From: Bacteroidota bacterium
Lineage (GTDB): Bacteria; Bacteroidota; Bacteroidia; Cytophagales; Cyclobacteriaceae
Assembly (NCBI GenBank): GCA_018267215.1
Contig: JAFDYX010000001.1
Location: forward strand, 1 to 64,000
Length of the DNA stretch: 64,000 nucleotides
Direction: 5' to 3'
Shown here: in pieces, positions 32,749 through 41,818 of the stretch
Numbering within the stretch: position 1 is the first letter of the stretch
How the letters are laid out: the number at the start of each line of letters is the position of its first letter
Translations under genes and position numbers: made by a program
Notes under the pieces: generated by a model
Told to the model about the DNA's origin: nothing
The model's database searches: none
Seen by the model: only the letters and a program-made list of their open reading frames with translations

Positions 32749-35730
32749 CTACTCAACTGTCAGTTTGATATGAACCGTTAGAGTTGTTCCTTTTAGCGAT
32801 GCTGAGGTTACTTCCCACCTGCCTTCCATCTCCTTTACTCGCCTGGCTATATTCCTCAACCCATTGCCTGCCATTCCTTCTTTTGGCTCAAACCCTATTC
32901 CATTATCTGAGATTTGAATACTGAAATTATTCCCTTTTAGTGTTCCCTCTATTTCTATTGTTGTGGCCTGAGCGTGTTTGAGCGCGTTGTTGGTAGCTTC
33001 TTTGATCACCAATATCAGGTTACGGATCAAAATATGGTTCAATGAAAAATTTCCCTGCTCGGGAAGCACAATGGAATAGTTGATGCCGGAGGGCTCTAGT
33101 ATGTTGTGAAGTTGGTCGCGCAGATAGCTCATCAGTTGTTCAAAGGTTTTATGATCGGGGTTGAGGCTCCAAATAATTTCATTCATACTGAGAACTACCT
33201 GCCTGCTGGTTTGTGCGATCTGGTTAAACGAGTCTTCTTTCTGTGGTTGATGTTTTGCTAATTCGCTGATTAACGTAATTTGGGTAAGGCTTGCGCCAAT
33301 ATCATCGTGCATCTCCATACTGATGCGCCTGCGCTCACGCTCCAGTGCATTTTGCTTTTCAAGCTCAATAATTTTCAGCCTGTACCGTTGGCGTATTACA
33401 TATTCTACAAGGAAAGCTATTGTAACTATGGTTAGCGCTATTACCGAAACATAAAACCACCACCGCTGCCAAAACGGTGAGAGTATAGTGATGTAGAAAC
33501 GCTGCTCTTTACCCCAATGTTGATTTCCGGTACTGGCACTATAAACTAAAGTGTATTTTCCGGGTGTTAGGTTTTTATAGTCGGCATATAAGTTGTATGT
33601 GGTTAATGGTTTTTCATCCCAGCCCAGCAGTTGGAATTTTACCTTGTTGCTTTCGGGTTTCGAAAAATCAAAAACAGAAAAACGGATCGACAAATCATTA
33701 TGGAGATGCGAAAGCTCCAGTTTGTTTTTTAAAATAATCGAATCGGTCAGCGCCCGGTCGTTCACAAAAAATTCAGTAATTGTGCTTCGAGCTAATGTCG
33801 AATCAGCATCCGACTCTTTCGGGTTAAACCAGTTCAATCCTTTTACGCCCCCAAAATAAAAATTGCCTGATGCTCCTTCATAAAAGGCGCCTGAATTAAA
33901 TTCATTACTTTGCAACCCGTCTTTGCTGGTATAATTGATAATCGTGCCGGTAATTTTATCCAAGCAACTAATTCCTCCGTTAGTGCTACACCACAATCGC
34001 TCTTTTTTGTCTTCCAGTATTCCATACACATAGCTGTTGTTCAGACCGTCCTTTTCAGTTAGCACTTTGTATTGTTGGGTAGCTTCATTAAATCTAACTA
34101 ACCCCAAGTCGGTAGCCAGCCAGATTAAATGAGGATCTTTCTGATCAAAGTGTATGGATTTCACATCCAAGTTATCAAAGAAGACTTGTTTCAACTGGTA
34201 ACCTTCGCTTGTTTTCGCATATTGCCGAAGTCCAATGTTTTTAGCGCCTACCCACAGCGACCCATTCGCCATCTCCGCCACATCGTTAGCCGAAAAATTT
34301 TCGACAACTCGTTGTACTTGAAATGATTTTCCTTTTTGTAAAATGGTGGCAAGTCCACCTGTCCAGGCCAGCATCATCCGCCCGTCATTTAATTCGATGA
34401 GCCTATTAAATTGGAGTGGGAATGTAGAATGAAGCTCGCTCTGTGCCACTAAATTTCCGGCTGAGTCTAATTTAGAAATAGTGGCATCCTGGCCGATCCA
34501 AATGTTTTTTTTTGTATCTACTTTCAGAAAGCTGGCATTACTTATCTTCAGTTTTTCAAACTGTGGAATTGTCTTGATCTGGCCTGTGGGTGGGGTTAAT
34601 TGATAAATGGGATTTTGCAAGGAGGCAATCCAAATGTTTTGCTTCGAGTCTTCAGCTATTGACCTGACAAACAGATTTGCTTTTAAGTTTTGCTGCTGGC
34701 TGGCGATGGACGATTTAAACAATGGCGATTTTGTGCTGAGCCAACCAACACCGGCTCCCTCCGTGCTCACCCACAAGTTTTTATTACGGTCCATCAACAA
34801 GCCCGTCAAATTATTCGTGGGGATCGAAGTGTTGTTAAAAACCTGGTTTTGAAAATGAGTAATTTGTTTGGTTTGCCTTTCGTATTTCCACAAGCCTTCA
34901 TGGCGGGTGGCTATCCAGACATGGGCATATTCGTCCTCTGATAGGGAAACAATTGATATGTGATTTGGTTTGCTTAATGGCAGCGAAATTATTTCGGTAG
35001 TTTTTTTTGTTGAATCATAATAGTGAATAGTAGAAAAGTCGGCTTTGTAATAGCCTCCTTTTTTTAACCGGATAAATGCCACAGCTTCATTTTCGAAAAA
35101 ATGATCGGTTACAAGCGTGCGCGTATTAAACCGATATAACCCATCATGCAGATTGACTCCGTACCAAATACAATCGCCATAGCGTTTGGCATCTCTCGGG
35201 AAATAATCAGCCTGATTTAATTGAGTAGGAAACGAAAACAATTTGAATTCGCCTGTGCCTATTGTGTAATAAGCAATGCCAGCACTGGAGTTGAAAAGCC
35301 ACACGCGCTGGCGATCATCTACAAATACTACTTTAAAATCAACACGTTTTAGTCCTGCTTTTTGCGGACTGAATATTTTTTCCACCTGGTCTGTTTTGCG
35401 GTTATACCGGTACAACCCGTTTTCAGTATAGTACCAAAGATTTTCATTCTTGTCTTCGGCAATATTGCCTCTGATGTAATTGGCATTATAGGGCTCAGAA
35501 GGATTGAATGGAGCTCTGTAGTATTTTATTTTTTTGCCGTCATATCGGTTGAGCGCATCGGCAGTGCCTATCCAAAGAAATCCACGCTTGTCCTGATACA
35601 TTCCATACACGCTGTTTTGCGATAACCCCTTATCAACATCTAGAATCTGAAAATTTTGAACAGCATCTTGACCGCAAGTCCATAAAGACAGCCCAGCAAA
35701 GAATAAAAAAAACAAGAGTGTCTTATACAT
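32749..35730 (-). CDS. Two-component sensor histidine kinase with periplasmic two-bladed-repeat propellers
   Basis: 993 residues from ATG 35730 with a signal peptide. A large periplasmic sensor (about 20-750) holds reg_prop repeats such as DKRGFLWIGTADALNRYDG and DRNKNLWVSTEGAGVGWLS, followed by a Y_Y_Y domain. One membrane helix (WWFYVSVIALTIVTIAFLV) leads to a HisKA_3 dimerisation helix with phosphoacceptor His808 in MHDDIGASL, and a HATPase (EATNNALKHA, SDNGIGF, GNGLRNIARR). It differs from the one-piece hybrid regulators of many Bacteroidota sugar loci because the regulator is a separate protein encoded next. The signal sensed is unknown. ATG 35730 is chosen over a TTG at 35748. Confidence 0.9.
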   Translation of the reverse strand: MYKTLLFFLFFAGLSLWTCGQDAVQNFQILDVDKGLSQNSVYGMYQDKRGFLWIGTADALNRYDGKKIKYYRAPFNPSEPYNANYIRGNIAEDKNENLWYYTENGLYRYNRKTDQVEKIFSPQKAGLKRVDFKVVFVDDRQRVWLFNSSAGIAYYTIGTGEFKLFSFPTQLNQADYFPRDAKRYGDCIWYGVNLHDGLYRFNTRTLVTDHFFENEAVAFIRLKKGGYYKADFSTIHYYDSTKKTTEIISLPLSKPNHISIVSLSEDEYAHVWIATRHEGLWKYERQTKQITHFQNQVFNNTSIPTNNLTGLLMDRNKNLWVSTEGAGVGWLSTKSPLFKSSIASQQQNLKANLFVRSIAEDSKQNIWIASLQNPIYQLTPPTGQIKTIPQFEKLKISNASFLKVDTKKNIWIGQDATISKLDSAGNLVAQSELHSTFPLQFNRLIELNDGRMMLAWTGGLATILQKGKSFQVQRVVENFSANDVAEMANGSLWVGAKNIGLRQYAKTSEGYQLKQVFFDNLDVKSIHFDQKDPHLIWLATDLGLVRFNEATQQYKVLTEKDGLNNSYVYGILEDKKERLWCSTNGGISCLDKITGTIINYTSKDGLQSNEFNSGAFYEGASGNFYFGGVKGLNWFNPKESDADSTLARSTITEFFVNDRALTDSIILKNKLELSHLHNDLSIRFSVFDFSKPESNKVKFQLLGWDEKPLTTYNLYADYKNLTPGKYTLVYSASTGNQHWGKEQRFYITILSPFWQRWWFYVSVIALTIVTIAFLVEYVIRQRYRLKIIELEKQNALERERRRISMEMHDDIGASLTQITLISELAKHQPQKEDSFNQIAQTSRQVVLSMNEIIWSLNPDHKTFEQLMSYLRDQLHNILEPSGINYSIVLPEQGNFSLNHILIRNLILVIKEATNNALKHAQATTIEIEGTLKGNNFSIQISDNGIGFEPKEGMAGNGLRNIARRVKEMEGRWEVTSASLKGTTLTVHIKLTVE

Positions 35731-35838
35731 AAATAGGTTGAACAACAAAATATAATCACAACATACAAACTGCTAAAGTTAAGTTGGTATGCTAAGAAGT
35801 TCAACCCTTTGTCCTCCTTTATCGAAACGATAAGGCTC

Positions 35839-35876
35839 GCCTGAGTTTTCTCTTACCTCAGGCTTAATTACCTTTG
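35839..35876 (+). promoter_or_regulatory. Inverted repeat and -7 element upstream of the CotH-like gene
   Basis: GCCTGAG (35839-35845) and CTCAGGC (35857-35863) form a perfect 7-bp inverted repeat; TACCTTTG (35869-35876) fits TAnnTTTG. The repeat covers the expected -33 region, so it could be an operator. The ATG at 35896 is 19 bases downstream. Confidence 0.45.
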
Positions 35877-35895
35877 TTTCAAAAAAATTGTGTTC

Positions 35896-37536
35896 ATGTT
35901 TTCCGCACCAAAACAAATTCTGATTTTAGTTACATTTTTTGGCTGCCACCTGGGCCTCTCTCAATCCGCTGTTAATTTTTCTTCTTCCAATTTACCCATC
36001 ATCATCATCAACACAAATGGCCAAACCATTGTGGATGATCCTAAAATACCGGCACATCTTGGCATTATTGACAACGGGCCTGGCAACCGCAACCAGCTAA
36101 CAGATCCTTACAATGATTTTGATGGCAACATCGGCATAGAAATCCGCGGTTCCAGTTCACAATCCTTTCCGAAAAAACAATACAGCATAGAAGTGCGCGA
36201 CACAAGCGGCAATGCTATTGATAAATCCTTGCTGGGTATGCCTAAGAAAGACGACTGGATTTTGTATGCCGCTTATGACGACAAGTCGCTTCTCAGAGAC
36301 GCGCTGGCTTATCATTTAGGGCGGCAACAAGGCCGCTATGCCTCCCGAAGCCGTTACGTTGAAGTGGTGATCAATGGCGGCTATCAAGGGATTTATCTCC
36401 TCTTAGAAAAAATTAAGCGAGACAAAAACCGTGTAAATATCGCCAAGATGAACCCGGGCAGCACAAGCGGCAACAGCCTTACAGGAGGTTATATTATTAA
36501 AATCGATAAGACTACAGGCAGCGGTGGAGACGGGTGGACTTCCTCCTATAAACCGACAGGCGGCAAAGGATGGCAAAATATTTTTTTTCAATACGACTAC
36601 CCGAAAGCAAAAGATATTGTGGTCGAACAAAAAACCTACATTCAGCAGTATGTAAATTCTTTTGAGTCAGCTTTGTACGGTGCGCAGTTTCAAGATCCAT
36701 CAATCGGATATGCAAAATATGCCGATCGCGATTCGTTTATTGATTATTTCATCATGAACGAAGTCACCAAAAATCCGGATGGCTATCGGCTCAGTTCTTT
36801 TTTCTACAAAAAAGCAGATGCGGACGGTGGCAAAATTTTTATGGGGCCCATCTGGGATTACAACGAAGGCTTTGGCAATGTTGATTACTGCACAAAAGGC
36901 AACACAGACGGGTTTGTCATCGACTTTAACACTATCTGCCCGGACGATTACTGGCAAATTCCGTTCTGGTGGAAAAGGTTTTTGATGGACTCGTCCTTTC
37001 GCAGGCATTTGTCTTCCCGGTGGCAATCTTTAAGGGCAAGTTCTTTTTCGACCAACAAAGTACTTGGGTACATTGATTCCGTCAGCAACGTGCTTAATCA
37101 AGAAGCCCAACAGCGCAATTTTCAGCGCTGGCCTATTTTGGGCACGTATGTCTGGCCTAACTATTATGTGGGCTCTTCTTATGCAAGCGAAATCAGTTGG
37201 CTGAAGAACTGGGTAACCGAAAGGCTTTCGTGGCTGGACACCCATTTAATTATGCTGGTTACTGCCGTAGAGAAACAGCCGCAATTTTCTCTACGAGCTT
37301 TCCCTAATCCCTTCCATGAAAATCTTTATTTAGAATATGCTGCTGACAGCCCCTTGCCTGCACAAATAGAAATATTTGATCTGCTAGGTCAGCGAATGGC
37401 AGAAATGACTATGCCCTCTGGGCTTGAAACAGAACAATCTACCTCACTACCGGTTTCTACACTATCATCGGGTATTTACCTGCTGAAAGTAACACAGGGT
37501 AACAAGCAAGCCTCTCTACGAATTATAAAAAAATAG
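35896..37536 (+). CDS. Exported CotH kinase-like protein with T9SS sorting domain
   Basis: 546 residues from ATG 35896. Signal peptide (FFGCHLGLSQS). CotH-like core: GIEIRGSSSQSFPKKQYSIEV, DDWILYAAYDDKSLLRDAL, YQGIYLLLEKIKRDKNRVNI and a later metal-binding region IFMGPIWDYNEGFG. CotH proteins of Bacillus are spore-coat protein kinases; related secreted proteins occur widely. The last 80 residues (RAFPNPFHENLYLEY to SSGIYLLKVTQGNKQASLRIIKK-type ending) form a type A T9SS C-terminal signal, so the protein should leave the cell or be anchored on the surface. It is divergent from the sensor kinase and followed by an M1 peptidase gene. Confidence 0.87.
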   Translation: MFSAPKQILILVTFFGCHLGLSQSAVNFSSSNLPIIIINTNGQTIVDDPKIPAHLGIIDNGPGNRNQLTDPYNDFDGNIGIEIRGSSSQSFPKKQYSIEVRDTSGNAIDKSLLGMPKKDDWILYAAYDDKSLLRDALAYHLGRQQGRYASRSRYVEVVINGGYQGIYLLLEKIKRDKNRVNIAKMNPGSTSGNSLTGGYIIKIDKTTGSGGDGWTSSYKPTGGKGWQNIFFQYDYPKAKDIVVEQKTYIQQYVNSFESALYGAQFQDPSIGYAKYADRDSFIDYFIMNEVTKNPDGYRLSSFFYKKADADGGKIFMGPIWDYNEGFGNVDYCTKGNTDGFVIDFNTICPDDYWQIPFWWKRFLMDSSFRRHLSSRWQSLRASSFSTNKVLGYIDSVSNVLNQEAQQRNFQRWPILGTYVWPNYYVGSSYASEISWLKNWVTERLSWLDTHLIMLVTAVEKQPQFSLRAFPNPFHENLYLEYAADSPLPAQIEIFDLLGQRMAEMTMPSGLETEQSTSLPVSTLSSGIYLLKVTQGNKQASLRIIKK

Positions 37537-37562
37537 GCACCACTATACCATCAGGTGTGCTG

Positions 37563-37597
37563 CAAAAATTGTATTGCGAAACCGTGTGCAATTTTTG
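37563..37597 (+). other. Inverted repeat before the M1 peptidase gene
   Basis: CAAAAATTG (37563-37571) and CAATTTTTG (37589-37597) are exact reverse complements with a 17-base loop. A second short stem, GATCTT/AAGATC, follows before the ATG at 37624. The role is unclear: a weak terminator for the CotH gene or a leader structure. Confidence 0.4.
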
Positions 37598-37623
37598 ATC
37601 TTGTGTGCTTCAAAAAAGATCGT

Positions 37624-39228
37624 ATGAAAAAAAATCTGATTCTCCCTCTTTCGCTCTTGGCTGTAACCTTTTCATTCTGCTCCTTAGCACAACCCAAGAA
37701 AGATTGGAAGTCCGGTGGCAGGCTCAATCCGCTTCAAGCCAATATGGACATCCGTCATTACACGCTTTCGCTCGATGTAGATATTGCTAACCAACGTATT
37801 GATGGCTTTGTAGAAACCAATTTAATTTTATCACAACCAGCCGATACCATTTTTTTTGATTTGATTGATGAACTAAAAGTTAAAAAAGTATGGATTGATC
37901 AAAAGCCGGTTTCATTTCTTCAACAGAATGACCATGTCTTTCTTATTGCCAAAACGCCATCGGGTAAGCACATCACAAAAATCGAATATGGCGGCAAACC
38001 GCCCGTAGCCGTTAAGCCGCCTTGGCTGGGTGGCTTCACTTGGACAACAGATAAAAGCGGGAAACCATGGGTAGTCATCAACTGCCAACTGGAAGGCGGC
38101 AAAATTTATTTTCCGTGCAAAGACCACCCCAGCGATGAGCCCAACGAAGGTGTTGACCTGTTCATCAAAGTTCCCAGTGGTTTGCAAGTAGCCGGCCCTG
38201 GCTTGTTGCAAGGTACCTCCTCTCAAAAAGGCAAAACTACTTTTCACTGGAAAACCAATTACACTATCAGCAATTATTGTGTGCTTTTTGATGTGGCCGA
38301 CTACCAAGTAGTGAAGAGCACATACACCACCGTGTTGGGCAACAAAGTGCCGGTAGAGTTTTATGTGCTCCGGCAAGATGTTGCTAAAGCACAACAAGTA
38401 ATAGACATACGCACACGGGATACTCGTATTCTTGAAAAATACTTTGGCGAGTATCCGTGGGCAAAAGAAAAAATTGGCATCGCCCAAGTACCCAACCCGG
38501 GTATGGAACATCAAACCATGATTACTTATGGCGACCCTTTCAATTACCAGCGTTTTGGCGGCCAGTATTATTCTGCCAATCTCTTTCACGAGTTTGCGCA
38601 CGAGTGGTGGGCCAACAAAGTAACCAACAAAGACTGGGCGCACATGTGGATACAAGAGGGCATTGCCACCTATGCCGAAGCGCTGTGCTTTCGCGAGCTA
38701 ACGGGAGAAAAAGGGTACGATTCGATGGTGCTCAATTTCAGGGTACACATCAAAAACAAAAAGCCGTTGGTGCAGGGCGATGAAATCAATTCGCAAGACA
38801 CCTACACCGGAGATATTTATGTGAAGGGTGCTTTTTTTATGCACACCCTACGCTATGTATTAGGCGATGAAATATTTTTCCCTACTCTGAAAAAACTGGC
38901 CACTGACCCTGCCTACACCTACGATCATTTTGTAACCACCGATGACGTAGAGCAGTTGTTTTCTCGCGAATCAAAAATAGATTTGAAACCACTGTTCCAT
39001 TTCTATACCCGTACAACAGACCGGTTGGAAATTGTTATCAGCCAACTTGCACACAACAAGTGGGCTATCGTTCCTCAAAACCTTCCCATGAAATTGCCTT
39101 TTGAGATTTCAACGAGTAAGGGCAACCTGAAAATAGATTTGTTCAATCAGCCTATTGTTGTAGAGAGTACTTCGCTCCCGATAATTGATTCCGGCAATCA
39201 TTATCTGAAGCGCATCTCTGTCGAATAA
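37624..39228 (+). CDS. Exported M1 family zinc aminopeptidase
   Basis: 534 residues from ATG 37624 with a signal peptide (FSFCSLAQ). An N-terminal beta-saddle domain (HYTLSLDVDIANQRIDGFVE) precedes the thermolysin-like domain with the zinc motif HEFAHEWWANK and, 18 residues later, the third ligand in QEGIATYAEAL. The exopeptidase motif GxMEN appears as PGMEHQTM, with His for Asn, a variant common in M1 relatives outside classical PepN. The C-terminal helical domain is short, so this is a compact form. No T9SS signal is seen; a periplasmic location is likely. 87 bases after the CotH gene, possibly with its own promoter. Confidence 0.88.
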   Translation: MKKNLILPLSLLAVTFSFCSLAQPKKDWKSGGRLNPLQANMDIRHYTLSLDVDIANQRIDGFVETNLILSQPADTIFFDLIDELKVKKVWIDQKPVSFLQQNDHVFLIAKTPSGKHITKIEYGGKPPVAVKPPWLGGFTWTTDKSGKPWVVINCQLEGGKIYFPCKDHPSDEPNEGVDLFIKVPSGLQVAGPGLLQGTSSQKGKTTFHWKTNYTISNYCVLFDVADYQVVKSTYTTVLGNKVPVEFYVLRQDVAKAQQVIDIRTRDTRILEKYFGEYPWAKEKIGIAQVPNPGMEHQTMITYGDPFNYQRFGGQYYSANLFHEFAHEWWANKVTNKDWAHMWIQEGIATYAEALCFRELTGEKGYDSMVLNFRVHIKNKKPLVQGDEINSQDTYTGDIYVKGAFFMHTLRYVLGDEIFFPTLKKLATDPAYTYDHFVTTDDVEQLFSRESKIDLKPLFHFYTRTTDRLEIVISQLAHNKWAIVPQNLPMKLPFEISTSKGNLKIDLFNQPIVVESTSLPIIDSGNHYLKRISVE

Positions 39229-39256
39229 GAATTTAAGATATCGGGAGCGTAGGGCA

Positions 39257-41818
39257 TTAGTTGACTTCCACAAACGTAAACATCCACTTCACCGGATTTT
39301 GCCAGTCTTTGCCTTTAAAACTTCCGACAGGTATTTTCAGCACTACTGTATTGAAGCCTTTTTGTAATTGAATTTTAGTGGGAGTTCGGTACTCATACCC
39401 CTCATCAATCAATGGAATATCTGCATTTCCTTTTTGCCCGGGTCTTTTCCATGCGGGAGGGGAGATAAGTTTTCCGTTAACCCAAACTGCACTGCCCTTA
39501 TGATCCCATCCATTCTGAGGTGGCGAGTCGGTAGCGGGTGAGCGAGAAATATTATTGAAGCCTATCCAAAAGTCTTTTGTTGCTTCCTCTTCACTCCAGA
39601 TCGTTGTGGTTGCATACCAGGTGGTGTTTTCTGTAGGGTTATCTAATGCTCCTTTTATTAATGGAGCCCACCAGTGGCGCAGTACAATGGTGGCTCCGGT
39701 AACCTGCTTAACCATCTTTGTCGATGATTCCTTCCACTGCTCTCGTTCCGGTTCAAATGCCTTTGTCACATCGCCACCATTATTGTATGGGCCGTATAAT
39801 TTCCACTGACTGTTCGATTGCCTGACGTAGGCAAATGGTTTATTGTAAAAATATTGCAGCTTGTTGTCGAGCAGTCTGTTCTCGAAATTTACAAATGCTT
39901 TTTTGTCGCCATCATCAATATTGGCAATCCAGCCGGCTTGTCCGCCACCTTGCCAAGCTCTTTCTGCAAAAGCAAGCATGCTAGGGTAAACGGGGTTCAT
40001 TCTCAATATATCATTTTCGTTGGCTGCCGCTCTGTCATTCCACAGGCAGATTGTTCCTCCCAATAAAGTTTTATCGCCTTCTTCTTTATTGCCAATTTTC
40101 CTGTTAAAGATGGTTGTTACTGCTTCCAACGGATCCAAGTGGTTGAGGTAGAGATGGCGTGAGTCTATAAATTGAATATTACCGTTTGCCGAAAGGTGTG
40201 CTTTGTCATCCATCCATAACTGCCTGATGGTATTGTTGGTAAAATTTCCGCCTGGTTGCCAGCCTATTACTTTCTTGCCTAAACTTTCGATGTAGGCAGT
40301 TACCTCAGGAACAAAGTTTCTATTGGTGATCCTCACCTCATCTGCACCAATATGTATGTACGGCACATCGTAAGTACTACAAATTTCTTTGAGGATGTTT
40401 TTCACAATTGCGATCCCCGAATCAGATTGCATGGAAGTTTTCATGGCGCGTGTAAAGGCCGCGCTATGGCCGGGCATATCAATCTCAGGAACAAATGTGA
40501 TATGTCTTTCTTTACAGTATGCAATCAATTCCTTTATATCCGCTTCTGCATAATACATGCCTTTGTTGCGAAGCATACTTTCGGGCGCAGTCAGTTGTGG
40601 ATATCGTTTGACTTCGAGGCGCCAGGCAATGTCTTCGGTGAGGTGCAAATGAAAAACATTCAACTTGTATTTCGCCATCACTTCAATCTGTTGTTTCAGC
40701 AAACCCACCGGCTGAAAATTTCTACCCACATCAACCATGTACCCGCGCCAGGCAAAAGCAGGCCAATCGGTAATTTCGCAAGTGTCAATCATCGTGCTGT
40801 CGCGCATGAGTTGCAACAAGGTCCGGATTCCGTTGCTCACTCCGTGCGGAGAGTTGGCCGTAACAACAATTTCTTTTTCCGTAATGCTGAGCGAATAAGC
40901 TTCTTCGGTTTGATTGGGCGCCTCAACCTTTCCCAACTTTAACAAAATATTAAGTCCGCTAATATTTTTATTAATTCCAACCGAAATGTTTCTGACCGAC
41001 AAACTTTGTTGTAATCGTTCTGCCTCTTTTTGAAGTGCTGAGTTTTCAATAACGATCGAAGTAAGTTGGTATAATGGAAACCTCCCTGCCTTCCACTGCA
41101 ACTGTTGAGGCAAAGGAATGAGTGATGGTTTTTCCTGTAAGCCATACACCCGATGATATATCAAATGTTTCCACAATAAATAGCCTTCGCCCGTCAGATG
41201 CAGGCCGTCATTGGTGTAACGCAAATCAAGTTTTCCTTTTTCGTTTGCAAATGCTGTGTGCAGATCAACAAACGTATAGTAAGAATCTGTGGCGCTTATC
41301 CTAAGTTTTTCATTCACGCTTTTTATCTGTTCGCCTTTATTCGTATGAGTCGGAAATTTTTTCAGTTCGTCATTTACCGGCAAAATACTTTGCACAAATA
41401 ATTGAGTGGCAGGCGTTTCTTGTTTCAAATATTTGCAGATCCACAAAATATTTTGAACAACGCTGTCCACCGGCAAGCCTCGCGCCAAATCGTTGGTGCC
41501 GATCAATAAAAAAACTTTAGCCGGTTTCTTTTTTGCCACTTCGTCCAAGCGGTGAATAACACCATGGGTGATGTCTCCGCTGATGCCACGGTTTTTTATT
41601 CTGATGTCGTTAAATAGCTCAGCCCACTCTGCCCCGTCAGTAATACTATTGCCGAGAAAAATGATGTCGGCAGATGAGTGGGGTAATGATTTGAACAAAG
41701 AAACTCTTTGATGGTAGTAAGTAGGGAAGAGGCTGTCTGGTGCTATCGGTATTTTTATCTGAGCTAAAACCTGTGGTGAAAAAATCAGAATGATGATGAC
41801 CCCAAGCAGCTTTCTCAT
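39257..41818 (-). CDS. SGNH hydrolase - GH20 beta-hexosaminidase fusion
   Basis: 853 residues with a signal peptide (SPQVLAQ, residue 20). Residues 22-225: SGNH/GDSL esterase with Ser58 in FLGNSITDG, Gly81 and Asn109 blocks, and Asp204/His207 in NDGLHLTG. Residues 230-345: GH20b-like domain. 350-650: GH20 catalytic barrel with Asp493-Glu494 in HIGADEVR. The last 220 residues form a beta-sandwich with no known name. It would remove acyl groups and terminal GlcNAc/GalNAc from glycans after the sialidases act. Last gene of the sialoglycan locus; overlaps the acetylesterase gene by four bases. Confidence 0.88.
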   Translation of the reverse strand: MRKLLGVIIILIFSPQVLAQIKIPIAPDSLFPTYYHQRVSLFKSLPHSSADIIFLGNSITDGAEWAELFNDIRIKNRGISGDITHGVIHRLDEVAKKKPAKVFLLIGTNDLARGLPVDSVVQNILWICKYLKQETPATQLFVQSILPVNDELKKFPTHTNKGEQIKSVNEKLRISATDSYYTFVDLHTAFANEKGKLDLRYTNDGLHLTGEGYLLWKHLIYHRVYGLQEKPSLIPLPQQLQWKAGRFPLYQLTSIVIENSALQKEAERLQQSLSVRNISVGINKNISGLNILLKLGKVEAPNQTEEAYSLSITEKEIVVTANSPHGVSNGIRTLLQLMRDSTMIDTCEITDWPAFAWRGYMVDVGRNFQPVGLLKQQIEVMAKYKLNVFHLHLTEDIAWRLEVKRYPQLTAPESMLRNKGMYYAEADIKELIAYCKERHITFVPEIDMPGHSAAFTRAMKTSMQSDSGIAIVKNILKEICSTYDVPYIHIGADEVRITNRNFVPEVTAYIESLGKKVIGWQPGGNFTNNTIRQLWMDDKAHLSANGNIQFIDSRHLYLNHLDPLEAVTTIFNRKIGNKEEGDKTLLGGTICLWNDRAAANENDILRMNPVYPSMLAFAERAWQGGGQAGWIANIDDGDKKAFVNFENRLLDNKLQYFYNKPFAYVRQSNSQWKLYGPYNNGGDVTKAFEPEREQWKESSTKMVKQVTGATIVLRHWWAPLIKGALDNPTENTTWYATTTIWSEEEATKDFWIGFNNISRSPATDSPPQNGWDHKGSAVWVNGKLISPPAWKRPGQKGNADIPLIDEGYEYRTPTKIQLQKGFNTVVLKIPVGSFKGKDWQNPVKWMFTFVEVN

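Noticed and set aside
37912-38655. 247-codon open frame opposite the M1 peptidase gene
   Set aside because: It is entirely antisense to a well supported zinc peptidase, has no domain or normal start context, and its composition follows the codons of the other strand.
40352-40942. 196-codon open frame opposite the GH20 gene
   Set aside because: Full overlap with the catalytic GH20 region on the other strand; no recognisable motif. Treated as a shadow.
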